Part shown: positions 15,370 through 15,718 of the stretch, piece by piece
How the letters are laid out: each line of letters starts with the position of its first letter
Numbering within the stretch: position 1 is the first letter of the stretch
Origin: Gemmatimonadales bacterium UBA2960
GTDB taxonomy: Bacteria; Gemmatimonadota; Gemmatimonadetes; Longimicrobiales; Gaopeijiaceae
Direction: 5' to 3'
Length of the DNA stretch: 15,718 nt
NCBI GenBank assembly: GCA_002348465.1
Contig: DEBI01000045.1
Location: 13,931 to 29,648, forward strand
Notes under the pieces: generated by a model
What the model saw: the letters and a program-made list of their open reading frames with translations, nothing else
Databases searched by the model: none
Told to the model about the DNA's origin: nothing
Position numbers and translations under genes: made by a program

Positions 15370-15718
15370 CGGACCTCGATTGTGGTGAGCGGGCCGAACG
15401 CCTCCAGTTGATCAAGGCCGATCCGGTTGGGGTCACCCACGACAAGTATGGTCATCTTGTTTGGGTGCAGATGCTCGGCGAAGACCGAGCGGATGCTCTC
15501 AGGTGTGACTGTCTGAACGCCAGCCCAGTATCGCTCGAGCCAGTCCAAAGGCATGCCTTGCGCGAGGTAATACATACTTCTTGCTACGATCGCGCTTGGT
15601 GATTCGAAGTTAAATACGAACCCGTTTACGATCTGTGCGACTGTCGTGGCGAGTTCGTCCGGCGCTGGAGCTTCCCGGGTTAGAATGGACATAGTCTCAA
15701 GCATGGCTTCAATAGCGG
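15366..15718 (-). CDS. M16 (insulinase/pitrilysin) family peptidase-like protein, C-terminal end (partial, continues past the right edge)
   Basis: The minus-strand frame is open from the right edge to a TAA at 15366-15368, giving about 117 residues. It matches the C-terminal half of an M16 zinc-peptidase-like domain: a helix with ESPSAIVARSMYYLAQGMP, then LDWLERYWAGVQTVTPESI and the final strand-turn FAEHLHPNKMTILVVGDP. These segments correspond to the usual family pattern of a Ser/Ala-rich helix, a YxxxIxxVT stretch and a VVGD end. The zinc-binding HxxEH motif would be in the missing N-terminal part, so I cannot tell whether it is an active protease or an inactive partner subunit. An in-frame ATG at 15704 is internal, not the start, because the matching frame continues upstream of it. 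Confidence 0.85.
   Translation of the reverse strand, partial: AIEAMLETMSILTREAPAPDELATTVAQIVNGFVFNFESPSAIVARSMYYLAQGMPLDWLERYWAGVQTVTPESIRSVFAEHLHPNKMTILVVGDPNRIGLDQLEAFGPLTTIEVR

Noticed and set aside
1..15718. tRNA, rRNA, CRISPR array, insertion sequence, prophage or attachment site
   Set aside because: I looked for cloverleaf-like sequence, regular repeats, transposase or integrase motifs and terminal repeats and saw none; the window reads as core chromosome.

Overview
The window looks like ordinary bacterial chromosome. It has dense housekeeping genes, short or overlapping gene junctions, frequent GTG starts and moderate GC by eye. I saw no rRNA, tRNA, CRISPR array, insertion sequence or phage gene. 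Several proteins (Mfd, the BatA/VWA protein, the UbiE motif I variant, Mrp, the ALDH4A1-type dehydrogenase) resemble what I remember of Gemmatimonadota, perhaps a marine lineage. This placement is an impression from protein style, not a computed result.

Left block, minus strand (1-4468): a DUF58 protein, a BatA/von Willebrand A membrane protein and the transcription-repair coupling factor Mfd, read in that order toward the left edge. Mfd runs off the window. It has no in-frame ATG near its N-terminus, but its frame is open from a GTG at 1589 to the edge, overlapping the BatA gene by 11 bases.

Central block, plus strand (4632-11020): lepA (elongation factor 4), a ROK sugar kinase, a PfkB-family kinase, a STAS-like plus GHKL-ATPase protein, a second STAS-like protein with a probable winged-helix tail, and a Cys/Met-metabolism PLP enzyme. 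The gaps are tiny and two junctions are 4-base GTGA overlaps, so this is probably one transcription unit. The two STAS proteins form a partner-switch-like regulatory pair and are the most unusual content here.

Right block (11104-15718): pruA (L-glutamate-gamma-semialdehyde dehydrogenase, minus) is convergent with the PLP enzyme gene and divergent from mrp (plus). The Mrp protein is unusual: it contains no cysteine and has lost the CxxC loop. A small two-helix membrane protein (minus) follows, then ubiE/menG (plus), then the C-terminal end of an M16 zinc-protease-family protein (minus) that runs off the right edge. All three convergent junctions contain inverted repeats that may act as terminators.

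No gene-free stretch exceeds 300 bases. The longest is 12733-12985 between pruA and mrp, which holds a possible 29-codon small ORF. The next is 14378-14585, between the small membrane gene and ubiE, where I see no convincing element beyond presumed divergent promoters.
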